This document shows, piece after piece, positions 13,414-15,875 of a stretch of DNA of 15,875 nt. The notes below the pieces were generated by a model. That model was not told where the DNA came from, did not search any database, and saw only the letters and a program-made list of their open reading frames with translations. Source of the DNA: an uncultured Methanobrevibacter sp. Lineage in GTDB: Archaea; Methanobacteriota; Methanobacteria; Methanobacteriales; Methanobacteriaceae. The stretch covers positions 1 through 15,875 of the forward strand of contig NZ_CAKVFS010000014.1 in the NCBI RefSeq assembly GCF_934746965.1, read 5' to 3'. Position 1 is the stretch's first letter. Each line of letters starts with the position of its first letter. The position numbers were made by a program, and so were the translations under genes.

Positions 13414-15875
13414 ATGAATTTTAAATATTTAATATTCATATGTTTAATGTTCATTGTTTCAATTGGTGCTGTAAGTGCTGCAGATGATGTAAATAATACT
13501 GTAGATAATGCAGTTGATGCAGATACAGCAATAAATCGTGTATCAATTGATTCAGTTATTATGGATAGTCCTATTTATGCAAATAATGCAAAGGAATATA
13601 CAATAACAAATGATAATTATGAAAACTATTTTGATAATGAAACTGGAGATATATTAGATACTGCTCCGTTTAATAATGGGGATGTTTTAAAAATTGATAA
13701 TGTATCAGATAAATGTTTTGTAATAAGTAAAAATTTAACTATTTTGCCTGCTGGGGCTAATACTACTTTTACAAATGTAGGATTTAATTTTATTCCAGGA
13801 AGTGAAGGTTCTATTGTAAATGGAGTAACTATTAATAATAATGTTGGTAAATGGAGTAATAATGATGGTATATTTTTAATACCTATTTTAATTCAGCATA
13901 CTAAAAATATTACAGTTATTAATTCTAATCTTTATTCATCAGCAGGTACTGTAGCAGCTCCAAATAATGTTGTTTATATGGTAAATTCATCTTATTGTAA
14001 TATTAGAAATAATACTATTTCTCAATCTTCAGGTAAAGTGCCTATGAATATTGTTACATCAAGTTATAATAATATAACTGATAATAAGATTTATTCTAAA
14101 GCAGCAAATGTTATTTTTGTTGGATTAGGTTTTTCAACTCTTAGTGTAACTGGTATTAGTGAAGGTAACTTATTTAAAAATAATATTCTTGATGGAAATG
14201 GTATAAGTAGTGCAATGTGTTATGCTATTAAATTACAAGGTAATTCAAATGTTGGTAAAACTATTGGTCAAAATACATTTATAGGAAATACTATATCTAA
14301 TGCATATGATGGTATTTATATCCAAGATGATGTAAATGGTACAACTATAATAAACAACACTTTTATTAATGTAAGAACCGGTATAGAAATGGCTCATCAA
14401 AGAGCAGTTGTTGAAAAAGCATATATTTATGGTAATAATATAACTGCAACTACTGATGCTATTGTAATTACAAGAGGATCTGCAACAATTGAAGATAATG
14501 TAATTAATGTTGGAAATAGAGGAATATTTTTAAAACCATTTTCTACTGATTTATTAATTTTAAATAATACAATTATTGCTAGGGGACAATATGCTGTATG
14601 GTCTGATAGTAGGAGTAATAATGTAACAGTTATGGGTAATTATCTTGTTTCTAGTTCATTTAAAGGAGATAATTCTGTTAAAGCTAAAGATAAAAGTAAA
14701 GTATCTGGTAATGGACCTTTAGATATTAATGTTGCTATAGATGCAGATATAACTAAAAATGCTACAGCTACTATTAAACTTTCACCTATGGTTAATGGTA
14801 CGATAACTATTAACTTCAATGGAAAAATAGAAACTATTGATTTTAATGGTTCAGGATCTCTTGTTTATGATTTAGGATTGTTAGAATTTGGAGAACATAA
14901 TATTACTGTAACTTATAATGGTAATAATAATTTTAATGGTACTACTGTTACTAAAACTTTCTTTGTTGATAAAATCAATACTGGAATTAAACTTGTTGTA
15001 GGTAATATTAATGTTGATGAAACTGCAGTAATTAATGTAACACTTACTCCAGGAATAAATGGAACAGTAAAAGTTGTTGTAAATGGTCAAACTTATAATG
15101 TAGCTATTAAAAATGGTATCGGGACTTTAGAAGTAAAATGGTTAAAAGCAGGTAAATATGATGTATCTGCTTACTTCACAGGTCAAAATTATTATAAAGA
15201 CTCATTTGCTTCAGCATCATTTAGTGTGAATAAATTAAACCCAGTCCTTAGTATTAATGCTAGTTCTATTAAATGTGGCGAAGATGTTATTATTAATGTG
15301 TCTTCATCTGTATCTTCTATAGAAGTTGAATTAATTATTTATTTAGATGGTTCAAAGGGTATTAGATATGAGTCTTTCTATATATATGGTCAAAGATCAA
15401 TAAAAATATCTGATTTGCCTGCAGGAAGTTATTTAGTTCAATTTATTGCACCGGAAGACACTAAAAATAATCAAGCACAAACTACAGTTCGTTTCACAGT
15501 ATCTAAATTAGCTTCTTCTGTTGCAGTTGATGTTAAAGATATTGTTGTTGGTGATGATGCTGTTATTGGTGTGTCTGTTCCTGATATTGTTTCTGGTGTA
15601 GTTAATGTTACTGTTAATGGTAGGTCTTATGATGTAGCTATTGTTGATGGTAAAGGAACTTTAACTATTTCTAATTTAGTTGCTGGAAACTATAATGTTA
15701 ATGTAAAATATGGGGGAGATGACAAATATTTACCAAGTAGTAATTCTACTAATTTCACAGTATCAAAAGTTTCATCTAGTGTGATTGTTAGTGTTGATGA
15801 TATTGTTGTTGGTGATGATGCTGTTATTGGTGTGTCTGTTCCTGATATTGTTTCTGGTGTAGTTAATGTTACTGT
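13414..15875 (+). CDS. Adhesin-like protein with beta-helix and Ig-like repeats (3' truncated by window)
   Basis: The frame is open from the ATG at 13414 to the window edge, giving at least 820 residues. Residues 1-22 are a signal peptide ending AVSA, with mature start ADDV. Residues about 60-430 form a parallel beta-helix-like region of N-rich rungs (for example NNTISQSSG, NNTFINVRTGIEMAHQRA). From about residue 437 at least five Ig-like domains follow in tandem, starting near 14722, 14974, 15235, 15508 and 15769, with lengths of 84, 87, 91 and 87 residues. Most end in a strand like FTVSK or FSVNK, and each contains a LxAGxYxV or equivalent strand. The fifth is cut by the window. The architecture is that of Methanobrevibacter adhesin-like proteins with Ig-like stalks; the anchor and total length are not visible. 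It has its own promoter and lies 234 bases after adhesin 1. Confidence 0.85.
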   Translation, partial: MNFKYLIFICLMFIVSIGAVSAADDVNNTVDNAVDADTAINRVSIDSVIMDSPIYANNAKEYTITNDNYENYFDNETGDILDTAPFNNGDVLKIDNVSDKCFVISKNLTILPAGANTTFTNVGFNFIPGSEGSIVNGVTINNNVGKWSNNDGIFLIPILIQHTKNITVINSNLYSSAGTVAAPNNVVYMVNSSYCNIRNNTISQSSGKVPMNIVTSSYNNITDNKIYSKAANVIFVGLGFSTLSVTGISEGNLFKNNILDGNGISSAMCYAIKLQGNSNVGKTIGQNTFIGNTISNAYDGIYIQDDVNGTTIINNTFINVRTGIEMAHQRAVVEKAYIYGNNITATTDAIVITRGSATIEDNVINVGNRGIFLKPFSTDLLILNNTIIARGQYAVWSDSRSNNVTVMGNYLVSSSFKGDNSVKAKDKSKVSGNGPLDINVAIDADITKNATATIKLSPMVNGTITINFNGKIETIDFNGSGSLVYDLGLLEFGEHNITVTYNGNNNFNGTTVTKTFFVDKINTGIKLVVGNINVDETAVINVTLTPGINGTVKVVVNGQTYNVAIKNGIGTLEVKWLKAGKYDVSAYFTGQNYYKDSFASASFSVNKLNPVLSINASSIKCGEDVIINVSSSVSSIEVELIIYLDGSKGIRYESFYIYGQRSIKISDLPAGSYLVQFIAPEDTKNNQAQTTVRFTVSKLASSVAVDVKDIVVGDDAVIGVSVPDIVSGVVNVTVNGRSYDVAIVDGKGTLTISNLVAGNYNVNVKYGGDDKYLPSSNSTNFTVSKVSSSVIVSVDDIVVGDDAVIGVSVPDIVSGVVNVT
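15508..15875 (+). repeat. Tandem 261-base Ig-domain repeat with an identical 77-base block
   Basis: The domain units starting at 15508 and 15769 are offset by exactly 261 bases (87 codons). Bases 15538-15614 and 15799-15875 are identical over all 77 positions, up to the window edge. The 30 bases before each block differ at many positions. The block encodes DIVVGDDAVIGVSVPDIVSG and the next strand. Confidence 0.9.

Overview
The window comes from a strongly AT-rich hydrogenotrophic methanogen of the order Methanobacteriales, most likely Methanobrevibacter (Methanosphaera is the main alternative). The evidence is a complete F420-non-reducing hydrogenase operon (mvhDGAB), a methanogenesis marker protein, the archaeal cobalamin enzyme CobY, TATA-type promoters, U-tract terminators, and two large secreted adhesin-like proteins with parallel beta-helix and Ig-like repeats of the kind abundant in gut Methanobrevibacter. 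No rRNA or other species-level marker is present.

Layout. 1-157: the 3' flank of an unseen upstream gene, a U-tract and a promoter. 158-2265: methanogenesis marker 14 followed 20 bases later by cobY, read as one unit. 2328-2594: a small PRC-barrel protein with its own TATA-like box and a good hairpin/U-tract terminator. 2742-4716: sufC and sufB, overlapping by 35 bases and closed by a terminator whose hairpin contains the sufB stop codon. 4717-5042: the only gene-free stretch over 300 bases, holding a TATA box and an unusually structured leader. 5043-9094: mvhD, mvhG, mvhA and mvhB, tightly packed. 9138-10382 (minus): pyrC, dihydroorotase, convergent with mvhB. 10549-13179: a membrane-anchored adhesin-like protein, divergent from pyrC. 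13414 to the window edge: a second, larger adhesin-like protein, cut off inside its tandem Ig-like domains.

How the genes work together. MvhADG oxidises H2 and passes electrons to heterodisulfide reductase HdrABC (not in this window), which bifurcates them between CoM-S-S-CoB and ferredoxin; MvhB is a polyferredoxin. SufBC is a minimal Fe-S assembly pair that could supply clusters to proteins like these. CobY helps make the corrinoid that methyl transfer to coenzyme M requires. The two adhesin-like proteins form a surface module not metabolically linked to the rest.

I see no mobile element, CRISPR array, tRNA or defence system. The items most worth a second look are the mvh leader (a bulged stem-loop, a duplicated 10-mer that can pair in two ways with one complement, and two perfect palindromes), the degenerate ninth ferredoxin motif of MvhB, the dual-coded CxxCxxC tail of SufC, and an exact 77-base duplication in the second adhesin. 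Several are AT-rich structures that could arise by chance, and I do not claim a proven new system.
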